From: Uloborus plumipes
Lineage: Eukaryota > Arthropoda > Arachnida > Araneae > Uloboridae
Direction: 5' to 3'
Length of the DNA: 64,000 bases
Assembly: GCA_038373865.1 (NCBI GenBank)
Contig: JAXGGA010001031.1
Coordinates: forward strand, 1 to 64,000
The position numbers and the translations under genes are program-made. Below are positions 1 through 12,556 of this stretch, piece after piece; position 1 is the first letter of the stretch; each line of letters starts with the position of its first letter. A model generated the notes under the pieces. The model worked only from the letters and a program-made list of their open reading frames with translations, did no database searches and had not been told where the DNA came from.

Positions 1-479
1 ATAAATAAATAAGTAAATCATAAAAAAATAACTTTCTCTCAATTGTTCCGAAATTTTATTTTTTCATCGTTAAAAATGTGAGGGGGCAGAAAGACTTAAG
101 CCTTTTAGAGATATTCAAAAGTTGACAGAAAACTACGAACGACTGAGTAGGAGGGGGGGGGGACGTCTTTCAAACACATGTGTGTCTTTCAAACACATAA
201 TGGGGGGGGGGGGACGTATAATACCGCAGAAGATAAAAAATATCGAAAAATGCAAAATGATAAAAGAATTATCTGGAAAAAAATATTTATTACTTCAAAA
301 CTGCCATGATATATAGTTGTAAAAATAATTGAAAAAACAAAAAAAAAAAAAAAAATCTCGGCAATGATTCCCAAATGAATGACTAGTCCATAAAATTGTC
401 TATAACTTTCCTTTTCATCTCTTAGACTCATATATTGATATCAAAAAGCTATCCATCGATCAAATAACCAAACTCGGCC
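1..479. other. AT-rich non-coding stretch
   Basis: No gene is seen. The stretch holds two G-runs near 152 and 204, each followed by GACGT, and a short direct repeat (CTTTCAAACACAT at about 168 and 186). Open frames here run through homopolymers and look like chance. Confidence 0.6.
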
Positions 480-775
480 TTCACATTTCCACCAAATCGT
501 GCAGGGCCCGTGGGAACTTTTCGACCACAGGAATGAGATGCCCAGTGCGTTACTCGGACGTCGCGCACGCACGACGGTATGGATCCACCTGCTCCAATCG
601 TCTGAAAGGAAGCAGATGCTGAAAACGATCCCCGACCACTTGTGCCCAGGACACCCCCGCTCGTCCGCACTTTCATGCACGGCGGCCTGGAACACCGGAG
701 CATTGTTTCGCACATTTATGACCACGCCCGGGCCTTTGGCAGCGACACCCCCGCTATTCCGACAGTTGGGGTTTT
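480..775. other. GC-rich, CpG-containing island
   Basis: This stretch is clearly richer in G+C than its flanks and keeps many CpG dinucleotides. Open frames of 88 to 118 codons overlap on both strands, which is what high GC produces by chance, and none shows a domain I recognise. It could be a regulatory element, a non-coding exon or a relic of foreign DNA. I see no TIR or target duplication around it. Confidence 0.4.
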
Positions 776-1957
776 TGTTTTGTTTTTTTCTATTAGCATT
801 CTTTGTTCGTGTAATTAGAAGTCATGGTGAATACGGAGTCATTCGGCCGTCCTGAGTTTTGTGAATTTAAGTTTTGGGACACCCAGCTGCGGAAAGGTCG
901 CTCGGTAACAAAACCCGTAATAATAGTAATTAGAGTTTTGAGTCTGAAAAGTTAAACTCTGATGGAGGAAGGAAAAAGCGATTTTAATTCTATGACTGCT
1001 TAGACCTTAAACCACCTAACCCCATACGTTATCAAAAATACCCCCCACCCTACACTTAACTTTGATTATTATTGCAAGCTTTATCAGTAAAAAAAAAACA
1101 CCAAATATTGCGAATAATAGAGAATTTCGTTGTATTAAAAAAACCGCTAATTACACAATATGCTATAAACCTAACTTGTTTTTATTGACTCCTGAAAAGT
1201 TGTCGATCATAGAGTTAGCTAGTTGGTAGTGGAGATAGCCTAAGTCATCGATTTATTGAAACATGGACGAGGAAATTTGCTCTAATTCGCCAATAACATA
1301 ATGGGATGATTACTCTTACTCCATTACAAAAACTCCTGCTTTTCCTTGTTTTTTGAAAAATAGTTTTTTTTTTTTTTTTTTTGAAAACATCACAAATGAA
1401 ATACACTTGCATTCATACTGTCATACTTCCTCTTTCATTCAAGATTATTATTATTATTATTATTTTTTTTTTAAGATTAAATGTAGGTAATAACATTCGT
1501 TAGCCAAATATTTCTGAGTTAAATCATAAATTATTCAAATTTTGGAAAAGAGTTTTATGTAATGCGTCATCTTGACAAATGACACAAAACTTACAGGACC
1601 TCTTTTCACAATATTTGACACGTATTTTATTTATATAGCCATTTAATAGTTTTATGAATAAAAAATGCTCATGATCTACCGAAGACGGGTTGAATCGAAG
1701 ATGATTTAATTTCCAAGCCTTATTGAATTCATAAAAGAATGATATTGTCTGTTTTTCTACCTCATAAAAATTCTTATTTTCCACTAAAGTATTAAGGAAA
1801 AACGCGCTATTAGATACAACGACTTTCTATAATTCATACAGGTACGCCGTTCAAAGAGGAAATAATCTTTAAATTAGTTTTAAAAAACTAAGAAATACGC
1901 TTTTAGATGCACTTACAATGCATCAACATGTAATACAGTAACATAGTTTATATAATA
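776..1957. other. AT-rich non-coding stretch
   Basis: No gene is recognised. It contains a T-run at about 1364-1382 and a short ATT microsatellite at 1447-1465. The 86-codon minus-strand frame at 1524-1784 has no recognisable motif. Confidence 0.6.
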
Positions 1958-2373
1958 CTAGCTGTCAGGGCAGCTAGATTAGCTTCCTGTAGCATGTTGA
2001 TGCATAACGTTCCCCTTTACTTTTACCTCATTCTGATGCTATATTATTTGGTATATAATTTAATGTTCATAGATTTCAAGACATACTGCGCACATGGCCC
2101 ACTAATGCCCCAAGCAGCAAGCAGCGTGGTCCGGCGTTGCACGGGCGCTTCGTGCCTTTACAGTAGTAAGGAAAGTTTCAATAAACTACTCGCCGCCAAG
2201 GCGGCTCGCTAACAGGCGCTTTACGCCTTTATTTTTTTCCCTTCATGAAAAAATCATTCGAATTATTGAGATGCTTCGCGCCTTCAAAGTGGTGAGGAAA
2301 GTTTCACCAAGTTCAGCTCGCTCAAGGGAAAGAAGCAGACATAGATAGATATTCAGTTTTTAATATAAGTAGA
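1958..2373 (-). mobile_element. Short non-autonomous Helitron-like element
   Basis: Read on the minus strand the segment starts A|TCTACTTATATTAAA and ends CTAG|T, the TC...CTRR ends and A|T target typical of Helitrons. Just inside the CTAG end lies a short hairpin with the stem TAGCTG/CAGCTA. The interior holds GC-rich snippets (around 2100-2330) inside AT-rich flanks. There is no Rep/helicase coding sequence, so it would need an autonomous partner. A SINE or RTE tail is an alternative, because similar AT-rich ends occur there. Confidence 0.45.
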
Positions 2374-2429
2374 TGACAATTCAACTAATTTATATTTCAA
2401 ACAATTACAAGTAGCTAGCGATAAAAAAT

Positions 2430-2761
2430 ACTACTTACGTGGCCCGCTAATGAGTTTCATGTTTGATTTAGTTAAGCCTTCATTCTAAATTTCCGTTGTT
2501 ATTATTATTACTGTTTCATAGCAACCACGTTTTTGTAACAATGGATTTCAAATTTTATCATTTAGGCCAAATCGCTTTAAATTTGACAACTTATAAATTG
2601 ATATCTCCGTTAATTAAAATCGTATAATTATATAAATTAAAACTAATAAGCCTGAAAAATTACGAATCTATCGGTACCTGGTTCGACTTTCAGTTCATTG
2701 GCGTTCAGAAGAAAGAAGCATGACATAGATAGAAAGATACTCAGTTTTTAATATAAGTAGA
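2430..2761 (-). mobile_element. Partial second copy of the 1958-2373 element
   Basis: About 45 bp at 2717-2761 repeat the 5' end of the neighbouring element, including AGTTTTTAATATAAGTAGAT and the CATAGATAGA motif before it. Only this end and a short piece near 2440 (GGCCCGCTAATG against GGCCCACTAATG) match, so the copy is truncated or diverged and no CTAG end is seen. Confidence 0.35.
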
Positions 2762-3407
2762 TAAAATATTTTAGTCTTTAATATTAATAATAGTACTTAA
2801 TATATTACTTTCATATTTTCAAAGAACGTGAATTTTATCTTCATTCAGAGTTACATACCCACAGGTGAAACTAATAAAATCCCATTAAAAAAAAAGAAAA
2901 AAAAATCCGAGACAGGATTTGTATTAGACCTATTAGTAATGATTGTAGCCTGCCACTATTATACTTAATAGCACCTGTTAGACAGATTTTCTAGAAACTC
3001 TTTCCAGAATTTCAATCACCGGTTTCCTTGTAATGCGGCCATCTAATAAACTTTAAAGTTCCTCAAAAACAATAGCTTTACTTGGCAATTAAAGATGTAC
3101 TTTCAGCATCAATGATGATTTACGTGTATTTGGTACTTCCTCTTTAGATGGAAAAGGTGTTCCTTCACGGGGGGTTGTTCCTTTCGAGAGAAACAAAAGG
3201 AACAGCTGAGGGGAACGGTGGGGCAGACACAGGTGGCGGCTCCTTTCCGTTGCAGATTTATCCTTAGCAGACCACACTGCACGTGATATCTAAAAGCAAA
3301 TTCCTTATGATTCGTGACTAAGCGCCTATTTTCAGATTTAAACAGGACGAATAAAGCTTTTTTTTTAGTTTGTATTGTGGAAAATATTTTCAGCTTTATA
3401 TTTAATG
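2762..3407. other. Unique non-coding stretch
   Basis: Nothing recognised. Overlapping minus-strand frames of 62 and 104 codons cross a slightly GC-richer patch at about 3140-3260, without motifs. Confidence 0.55.
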
Positions 3408-4102
3408 CTAGCAGTACCCGCACGGCGATGCCCGTGCAACTAAATGGGAGTCAACTGAATAAATTTACATTCACTCCAACCCTCTGAAGTAAAATTATCA
3501 TATTCTTTAATTCAAATGTGATCCACAATCTTTTAAATTCCACTTAAAGTCATGTTAAAGTTTAAATCAATTCGCCAAATAAATAAAAAAGACAAAATGT
3601 TTAGTAACAGGCGATATTAATTATTCAAATTTTTTCAATTTTCAAGGCTTATCTCTGTATGCAAATTTAAACCCCAATGTAACTTCATGGACAAAGGAGC
3701 AGTTGATCCGGAAAATGGACCTAGTGTTTCAGTTTTGGGTACAGAGTTAAGCCTTGAAAATTGACTAAATTTGAATAATTAATATCTCCTGTCCTAATTA
3801 ACGGAGAGAAACGTGCTAAAACTTTTCTTTTTCAGAAAAAAACCCCTTTCCAGCGGTATATAATGTTATTTGGTGGGGAAGATTTTCCCTCCTTAATTAT
3901 GACGGATACACCAAAAATGAGACTAATTAATTAATTTCAAAATAACTAATTCGAAATTTAGAATTTGGCCTTCGAGATGCATTACACGGGGATACGTTCG
4001 AATTTTTGGGCCAAGTTTCAGGTCTGTAGGTGCTGTGGGGGCTTCTGGCCTGCGGTTACAAACGTACAAACAAACAAACACCGTCATCTTTATATATAGA
4101 GA
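3408..4102 (-). mobile_element. Non-autonomous Helitron, second family
   Basis: On the minus strand it begins A|TCTCTATATATAAAG and ends CTAG. The end is preceded by CGGGTACTG and a hairpin with stem CACGG/CCGTG. This 3' hairpin is nearly the one in the larger Helitrons at 7218 and 32183, but the 5' end differs (a run of TTTG repeats near 4065-4080). The base after CTAG is C on this strand rather than the usual T. No protein is encoded. The interior contains an inverted repeat of about 50 bp (3607-3657 with 3748-3800). A non-Helitron repeat with a similar end is less likely. Confidence 0.6.
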
Positions 4103-4186
4103 TTCTTTGTAACGACCCCTTAGTGCGCAATATGCAGTAAGTTACCTCCCATAAACCAGTGAAAACTTATAACTATATGCAAATGC

Positions 4187-4397
4187 ACTAACAGCTCGGA
4201 TATGACATCCTGAGATTGCAGTTTCGTCCTTGATAGGAACTCATCAGTGAGGAATTGTTTAGCCGAGATCGCCTCTTATTGTAGCTAAGGCTTTGCCACA
4301 ATGAGAGGCTATCAACCTCTAGTTCGGTCACTGTTTATTCCTGGCTGAGGAATTCCTACAAGGAATAACTGCAGAATGAGGATGCCATGACCGAGCT
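4187..4397 (+). ncRNA. Candidate structured non-coding RNA or folded repeat
   Basis: Two adjacent strong hairpins are visible. The first pairs GCCTCTTATTGT (4271-4282) with ACAATGAGAGGC (4298-4309), 11 of 12 positions, around a 15-base loop. The second pairs AGTTCGGTCA (4321-4330) with TGACCGAGCT (4388-4397) over ten positions with one G-T. It encloses an inner stem TTATTCCT (4335-4342) with AGGAATAA (4361-4368). The sequence is GC-richer than its surroundings and is followed by ordinary AT-rich DNA. I do not recognise a known RNA family. It could equally be a repeat with palindromic ends. The strand is arbitrary, because a hairpin reads on both. Confidence 0.3.
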
Positions 4398-6612
4398 GCA
4401 GGTATGTTTGCTTATTATTCTTAGTATCGTATCTCAGGAAGCTGTTATTTCCTAAGCCCGGTAGCAAAATTTTTTCAGCAGTCTGCGACGCAAATAAAAA
4501 ATAGTCTGTAAGACACAGCGAGATTAGATTATTCGTAAGATCTGAATGAGCACCGAGAAATGCTGAAAGACAAGATGCTGAACTTAAAAAATTTGAAGTA
4601 CATGCTACCTGTGAAATATATCTACTTGCTAAAGTAGAAACTTCAAACATTTTTCAGTTGCCCAAAAAAGTTATACATAATATTACTACGAGCTCATTGA
4701 AAATATGCAAATGAACTACGACGGTTAAAAAGAAGCAATGAATAAAGCAGAAAGTAAAAATTATTCAAAATATATGTATATTATATTGCATTGACGAAAA
4801 GGAAAATTAAGAGAAATTCCAAGTTAAAATTTTGCGATGATTATAACTAAAAGGAAAAAAAAAAGATTTAATCACAAGTGCATCAGCATCAGCATAATGT
4901 TCCAAACTGTTCACTGTTCAAAAGAACGGTAATTCGTTTTTAGGATATCATACTGAACCGTTCATTTTAAGAGATTGGTCTTTTAAATTCGATCGTTCAT
5001 GAACGACACGTTCCTAATTTTGATCTGATTTTTCATTCTTCAAATGTTATGGTAACTAGAACGAAGTTTTGCACGTTGCTAAATTTATTAAAGTTCAAAC
5101 GATAGGAAATCTTTTTTTCGCACCATTATCATTCGCTTCTTACGATTTTTCCGAATTTAGGAAGAAAAAAATGGGTTTTTAAAAGATAGACGAGATTTCA
5201 GAACTCCAGGAAGTAGAGCACGATTGTGTGTCAAAAAATTTAAATATTGAGCAAAAAGAGAGAGTTATTGAAAAAGAAATCTCATGCATTATTGAGCATT
5301 TTTGTTTAGGTAATATAATTATTTGTTCTTTGCAGGACTTAATTTCCAGCAAGGGAAGTATGGTAGCCCTATAGTCTTCAGAGCCTATTTTCATACCTAG
5401 ATGATATGCATCCATCTAATGTGCAAAAATGCACATAAAATTGGAAATGTGCATTGGTTGAACTCCATTGAGCTCCTATGCAAATTAAGCACAGGCTCGC
5501 AGCAAGACATTTCAAAAAGTCGATTTTATGAAAAAAAAAGACAACAATGCAAACACGCGTGCTGATACATAATGGAGGCGGCATCGGTCTATCTACACAG
5601 TGACTGACTGTACTTACATCTATGGATATTCATGGACAAGAAGTTTGAAGAGTTATGGGAAAATCACAAAAGGTCATCGGATAGATGACGATTAATATCA
5701 ATGAGCAACACGCCATGAATCTTTTATGAATCGATCCCTCTCGTTCTGATGTTTTCGTGACTTTAATATTGGTATGTTCGAAGTGGCCACAATGGAATCG
5801 CGTATTGTTCGAATTGTGTAAGAGCTGTTCGTGCCTTTCAAAAACGACCCCTGTCCATAACATCGCACCACCTGTCCGTTCCATTGAGCCCACTATGTGC
5901 TTTGTTACCCAACGACGACGCCCTGCTTTGTGTCACTGGAAAACTGATTTCTACCTTCACCAAAAGGCCTTTGCATCTGCAAACACCTCCTATTGAAATG
6001 AACTGTTACACATTTTGAGCTTTGGACCCTATAATTTTTGATGCTTAAATAGCTGTTGCATACATTAATATTTTCGCCGAGTATTTTTCTTGTACAATTT
6101 GTGTGCCAGGGTAACTATATACTATTGAAATTTGAGTCTTGAGGGTAAAAGGAATGAAAATCAGGTCCTGACTAACACACGGGTAAACTATGCCCAGGCC
6201 TAAAGTCCCCAAGATTTTAAACTCTCTTTTCCTTTCAAAGTTGCATTAAAATGTGAAATAGAAATAACCTCTACTTGGCTTTAAATATAAAATTACTAAA
6301 AACAAAATTTTTACAATGTTTTTTTCCTTTATTTTTTTTAAAATTAAAATTTATCTATTCTTTGTGCTTTAAATTGAACATTCAGTATATTTACATGACA
6401 AATTATTTTATTTTATTACATTAAAGTTACAAAAAATTCTAAACTCAAGGACCGACCATCTGGTTAAGTTCACTAATATTTTATAAAACAAATAGAATAT
6501 AAAAATTCCTTATAAACGGCTGGGGTACTTTAGAGTTTAAATGCAAATCCTTTATCCAGTGCAATTCAAACCACTAGGGTTTGATTGATAAAAATGCTGT
6601 ACCGATCAATAA
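4398..6612. other. Unique non-coding stretch
   Basis: No gene recognised. Small open frames occur on both strands, including a pair overlapping at 5630-5996 that shows no convincing motif. Around 4905-5020 the words GTTCATGAACG and AACGGT recur in both orientations, a possible decayed inverted repeat. Confidence 0.55.
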
Positions 6613-6700
6613 TATTCAAGCCCGATCGGGATTTGAATCCAGGACCTATGCACATTGCGGACAATCCGTCTTAGTAAACATTTCATTATGCTGTTTCCAG
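6613..6700 (-). repeat. tRNA-like segment (SINE head or tRNA pseudogene)
   Basis: On the minus strand the word AGGTCCTGGATTCAAATCCC carries a good Pol III B box (GGATTCAAATCC), placed like a tRNA T-arm and preceded by a variable-loop-like AGGTC. Upstream lies a weaker D-arm/anticodon-like part with a small ATTG/CAAT stem. No complete cloverleaf or terminator can be drawn, so a functional tRNA is not claimed. Confidence 0.35.
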
Positions 6701-7217
6701 AGATTGATTTATCAATAAGCTTCTGGTGCCTGGCTTAGGGGCCCATAGAATTATAGACTAAATAGAAAATTATTTCAAAGAATGTTTTATTTATTTTGAT
6801 GTTTAAAATCAAAAGTGATTTGTAAAATGTACAACGATGTAAATTTTATCACAAAAGCAGCTGTTTTTATTTTTTTTATTTTTTTGGCGTTTCAGCATGT
6901 CTTTTACGTAGTTTACATCCTTTGTGCATGTAGCATATGCATTGATATAAAAGATATACGTTTGAACTTATACAACACTTTTTTCAACTTGAATGTTCAA
7001 GGGACACAGATGGTCAGATATGTCTACAGATGAATATGACGTACTCCCCTAGAATTTCTAAATCTGGCTCTGGCTGTTCCTATGTTCACTTTAACGAAGT
7101 TGGGCAACTCATTAGAGACATAACCCCTTTATTTCAAGAAGGTAATACCTTTTAACATGAAAAGGCGAGTTCGTAATCAACTTCATCTTTCTTTTTTTTT
7201 TCTTGTTTATATATATA
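6701..7217. other. AT-rich non-coding stretch
   Basis: Nothing recognised. A 72-codon plus-strand frame (6815-7033) is hydrophobic because of T-runs and has no family motif. Confidence 0.55.
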
Positions 7218-9015
7218 CTAGCGGTACCCGCACGGCTTTGCCCGTGGTATAAAATTAAAAGTTCATTTGTAAAAACATGATATAGCAGAAAAAAATACTC
7301 TATTTTAGTTATAATTCAACTATAATTCCTTCAAAGTATGATATAAAAATTTGGTATGGACCCTACACTACTTCCTTTTACGTGTAAATTTCTTAGTAGA
7401 TGCCTTAAGTGCTAAAATAGTGCTTGAAGTGAGTAAAATAACAATTCAAACATTTGCATCCCTAGTTTGCCACGAAACAATGCAAAAAAATGTTTTACAA
7501 TGATTAATCTCCTAAATATCGCCGATTTTAACATCATTCAGTAGATTTTTCGCAAAATATCGCCAATAGCGCCAAATTGAACCCAAAAAAAAATTTTTTT
7601 TCGCTAAATTTATTGCCAACTTGGCGATATGTCGCCAAATTGGCGTCAAACACTTGGTGACCAAAAGCTTGGCGAGCTATCGCCAAGTGGTCGCGCCAAT
7701 TCATATCACTTTGGTCTGCATTGAAAGCCCTGATTACCCCATAAAAGGGGTAAATCACCCCCTTGGGGACATTCGAATGCAACCCCAAAGATAGGTGCAC
7801 AAAAATAAGCCAAAAGAAAAAATAAGAAAAATTTTGTTGCTCACAGAAACCAACAGAAATCTTACCAAAGTTTAAAAGAAGAAGAAAGTTTTCTTTCCTA
7901 ACTTCAAAAGCAAAATAATACATTTTCCGAAATGACATACTTTAGAAAGAACGTTGCAATATCGCAATAAGATAGAAGTAAATATACTGAAATAGAATTG
8001 AATGCCAAATTGTAAAAAAGTCGCCAAAAAAATAATTTTTAATATTGTCTTTCATTATTTATTAAATGCAATTATTGCTGCAAATTACAGTCCAACAATA
8101 AATAATCACATTGCAAAAGTATATTTGGAGCAATTTTTTCTTTTAAACTCAACTGATCCTAAAAATTTTAAGTATTAGTCATAGAAATTTCGTGCATTAT
8201 TCTTCACAATGATAATAAAAACAATAAACATCGACAAAGATCAACCAGCAAACGATAAATTAAAAGCTAAATTCGTTCACTCAAGCCATTTGCTGCAATT
8301 TATATTGAAATAAATTAATAATGAAGTAAAATATGTTTTGCAGACGATAAATTTAGAATGGTATCCTGTATTTTAAGGAAAGGACTCGATTTCTCATTTG
8401 ATTGACAGGTGCCATCTTATCACGGTTTTTAATATTTCATTTGACTAATTTTAATAAGGCTTGGAGTTTGGATTGTTACAAAAACAAATACATTTTTAAA
8501 ATTATTAAGGGAAAAAGAACGAAATAAAAACGTAACCATGGTAACAACATGAAAAGTTGATTTCCGTTGATAAAATAATTCATTTCATCTCTATTTTCAA
8601 ACAAATTTTATTCGCGAGCAAAGCCATTTTAGAATCGTTTGGCTTGCTTTACTGAAGGTAAGCCTTGAATTTCGAGATTCTAAAAACAATTGTTACAGCT
8701 CTCCTGATGATCGTAGAAACTTCGAAAAAACGTCATTTTGTGCAGAAAATTTCAAGCTTTCAAATGACATAAGACTTGAAAATGTGTATAAAATATTTCT
8801 TCCCTATTTTATCGAATTTCCGCTAAGAATTCGAATAGAAAAAGAACGAAATAGAATTTTCGAAAAATCGCTTCGAGGTGCAAAACTACATGCTACAAAC
8901 TAATTTTGTACCAAGTGGCATGAAAATCGACCGAACGGTTTTGGCGCTACGCGCGTAACAGACAGACAGAAGGAAAGACAGAGAGACAAACTTTCAGCTT
9001 TATTATTAGTAGAGA
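7218..9015 (-). mobile_element. Non-autonomous Helitron, about 1.8 kb
   Basis: Read on the minus strand it starts near TCTCTACTAATAATAAAG and ends CTAG|T, with the hairpin CACGG-GCAAAG-CCGTG eleven bases before the CTAG. Its sister copy is at 32183-33753 on the plus strand. The two agree over about 600 bp at the 5' end and 750 bp at the 3' end, but their central parts (here roughly 7965-8510) differ. The 134-codon frame at 7534-7938 is a reading of repeat DNA: its counterpart in the sister copy is broken into overlapping frames. CGCCAA/TTGGCG words cluster at 7555-7700. No Rep or helicase domain is present. The 5' limit is uncertain by about 20 bases because AGAGAAG repeats follow it. Confidence 0.7.
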
Positions 9016-12000
9016 AGAGATAGAGAAGATAGAGAAGAAACCGCATCGATCTATCGATCTTCAAGGCGTTTCGGCCCTGCGATCGCTGCCACGCGACAGC
9101 ATAATAGAGTTGTTTTCTATCCCCACAATGAAGGCGGCCTCCTCCTTCATTGAAGAAGAAGGCAAATAAAAATCTCTAATCCCCCAAGCTGAGCAATCTA
9201 CTCCTCCTTGTGACCTTGAGCCGAACGTCAGCTGCTTTGGGATCACCTGGATGCCTACAGAAAGGTGTGTTTGACTAAGTTTTGGCTAGAGACGTCTTAT
9301 GTAGAGATTTATATATTTTCCTGAAGGATTATACCTCTTAATACACAGACAGTCGTCGGGACTTTCTTGGGGGAGGGTACACGCGCCTAGCCTTCTTTAT
9401 TCTTATATTTCCCATTTCAAGTGTGTTACGAGTCAATTGCACCAATAAAGGCAAATTATAGAGCATACTATATAAATATACACCCACAATCAATAAATTG
9501 AAGTGGTTAAAATCTTTCTATCTGGACTGTTCAAATTTTAAATTTTGTCTGTCCTCGAACGTTGGGATAATGGTCCTAATTTTTGGAATTTAGAAGAAAT
9601 GAATTTTTAGGCCCTTCCTTTTGAATAGCCTTGTATAGTGATCCTAATATTCACCCCTCCCTCCAGTTATGCTTTTGGTAACTGGATATCTCTCCCGCGT
9701 TTTTTCCTTACTGCTCCATTTTTTCAAAAACTAACCATATACTACTCGAATTCTGAACCGATACGTCCTATTCTGACCTCGCCTTAGTCGGGATGATATT
9801 AAGCAAGCTCATTGTGAAACAAAGACAGTGCCAGTCATATAAGATATAAAATTCTCTAATTATTTCGCCGAAATAAGACTATCAGAAAAAAAAAACCTTT
9901 CACTCAGACTCAGATAATTTGTTCCATCCGATATATGAGGGACAAACAACCTCCGTCCGTGGGAAATGCGTGAAATGATGTGTTAATAAAGAGACACCAG
10001 TTACTCATTATGTGTTTCACACCTTTCCAAATAAATATGCATGAAGCTTAAATGGCCCATTTGGTACAAAGAAGCCTCGGGCTCTTTTGGCAAGATGGAC
10101 AATGAATGGGACAGCAACCTGCATTCAGATGTCAGTAAAAACGGCATCGCATTTTCTCGACCTTAATTTAGAAGAATACCTAGACTTGCTGACTGCATTA
10201 CAGGTTCAACAAGGAGGCCTACAACGTATTTGTCTTTGTCCTTTCCAGCTTCACAGTATCAATTCTAAAACATAGCTTTTTTATGCCTTGCTAAATTACA
10301 AAAAAGGGTAAATACAATTTTTTCTGGCTATTTAAGTGCTACAAACAATTGACATACATCGTTTTCAATGAATCGTAAAGGTTTTTGCTGTAAAAAGGCA
10401 AATGACTCATTGTAAATACTTTTGTGAATATGTCTTATCCTTTTTTTCTCGTTTTACGCCGAATGACGCCATCGGCAGCTGCTTGAATCAATTTAGTGGT
10501 CACATAAAAATTATTTCAATTAATATACATATCACTTGTGTGCAAAAATTAATTTTGGACGAAATGAATTTCTCAACTTCGCGCTTCACAAAAGCTTTTC
10601 AATTTAGCACACATAATACCATGACATACTCAAGACGTAAAAACATAAGCAATATAAGCAGCTCTTTCCAAAAAAAGAAATCAAAAGTATAAAAATAAAT
10701 CTTATTGAAAAAACAGTTCAGTGCCAAATGTAACAGTATGTCGAAAAAAAAAAAAAAAAAAAAAAAAAAACTGGTGTAAACAATTCTGATACTATCCGAA
10801 CTCGAAATTTGATCTCTACCCATATGAGCTAGTTCTATGTCGTAAGGGAACAGTTACAGTTCATTTCTATTATTAAATATCTTAGCATTCGTGTAAAACT
10901 GCCTAATTTTAAGCAAATTGGGAGAATTAAGGACAGAATTATGCAACAGTAAAGACATTCACGGCGGACTAAGGAGATTGTTACCTCCAGCCAGGACGCC
11001 ATTTACTCTTCAGTTGCATTCCATCCAGGCTTGACTAAGTTATCTAGTGTTCTTGAAGACATTAGATATTTAGTTACTCTCACAAATTTTAACCTTCTGT
11101 TGAAATTCACTAGTAGATACCCTAAATATAGTGGTTAGTACTCATTAGTTTCAACTTACTCCACCTTTTAATGGAGAACTAGTTTAGTTACATACCAAAG
11201 GGTTACATATTTACATTTTCATATGCATAAGATGTGAATTTGTATTGCGTTTACATGGGCAGATATAGAAATAGTTTAGGGGGTACAGAAGAGTAAAAAT
11301 AGGAAGTTTCTCCTCATACAATTTTTCATAGGAAAGTTTTCATAATGTTTTTTAAAAATGATTTTTAGGTTCCCTCAACGTTAATTACCGATTCTATCCA
11401 AGAAGAATTAATGGACGAAGCGCGATATTATATACCTTTGAATTCTAAATTAATGAATTAATCCAGTTAAATATATTCTTTTTTTACTGATCTCCGAGTC
11501 CACCGTTACTCCTAAGGAAAACACAGGTGATTTTGTTCAAACATGCTATGTGTGTGTGTGTGTTTTGCAATAATAGTTTTAAGAACTTTATTTGTGATAT
11601 TCAGAAATAAATTAAAGTATATTTAACGGGATGGTTACATCAATTTTATCCTTTTGGGAGGTGAACGGTCCCTGTGCCCTTCTACAGTTAGCTACTGTGC
11701 GTTTAAGATCCATACTAAAATATTTTTCTGTGCTTGATTATAAACTGAAATAATTCATGCATGACTATTTTTGTAGCCTCTAGACATTTTACCCGACCGG
11801 CATTAAGTTACATGTTTTTACTAGATCCCTCACCATTATCTAAGAAACATACTTTGGAGGGCTTGTTGTGACCTCAACATCGAATTTCCGAAGCATCTTC
11901 AGCGCAGGTGTTAAGCCTCATCTGGATGATTGCTCGATATCTAGACGATATTCCGAAAGAAATATCGAATCTCAACGACAATCTGGGGTTACGTTGATGA

Positions 12001-12534
12001 AGACGCTTCACTTACCGACAAAAGAACCAAGAAAAAGACGCATGTCGCGGATAAAGGACTACGAGCGCGATCTTTATCGCCAAAGGGTGTTTCTTCACAG
12101 AGGAGGCCAATTGCTCCCATAACAAGGGCCAGATTTTAATCTTTCATTGTGACAACGGAATGGCAGCTGTCCTGATGAAAAAAGGCTCCTCGCGTGTTTC
12201 TTCGCTGGGTGTAATTCGATTAAGAAAGTCAATAACAAGTCCCAGGAACGGGAGATCAACAGAATTGAATTTCCGAAATTTCTTCACGAAGAATGATTCT
12301 AATGTACTCGCGGATTTCATTATGAAGAAAAATACTGTAATAACTTTAACAAAAACGAAATTCCAATGAATTCACAAATTCTATTTTCTGGTTCAAATAC
12401 AGACGAATTCAGATTTATCGGGAAAAAACTCAAATGAATCTGGCTTACTACTATGATATTTATTGATTCATTTTTGTCTGCATTGATTTAAATTTCTATG
12501 CAATTAATTAGTTTACTTATCGGTCGACCATTTA
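9016..12534. other. Unique non-coding stretch
   Basis: No gene recognised. It includes a GC-richer patch at about 9060-9250, a run of about 28 A at 10743-10770, a TG microsatellite at 11550-11562, and two plus-strand frames at 11868-12122 and 12160-12369 with charged, motif-free peptides. The latter region is less AT-rich and could be an old coding relic. Confidence 0.5.
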
Positions 12535-12556
12535 GGGGAGAGTGATAATGAATGGG

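Noticed and set aside
5630..5996. Opposed frames with a faint resemblance to a Tc1-like transposase segment
   Set aside because: Only a few residues agree, catalytic motifs are missing and no inverted ends flank it.
7534..7938. 134-codon frame, partly repeated at 32982-33433
   Set aside because: It lies wholly in a Helitron family, and the sister copy breaks it into three overlapping frames. The similarity is DNA repeat similarity.
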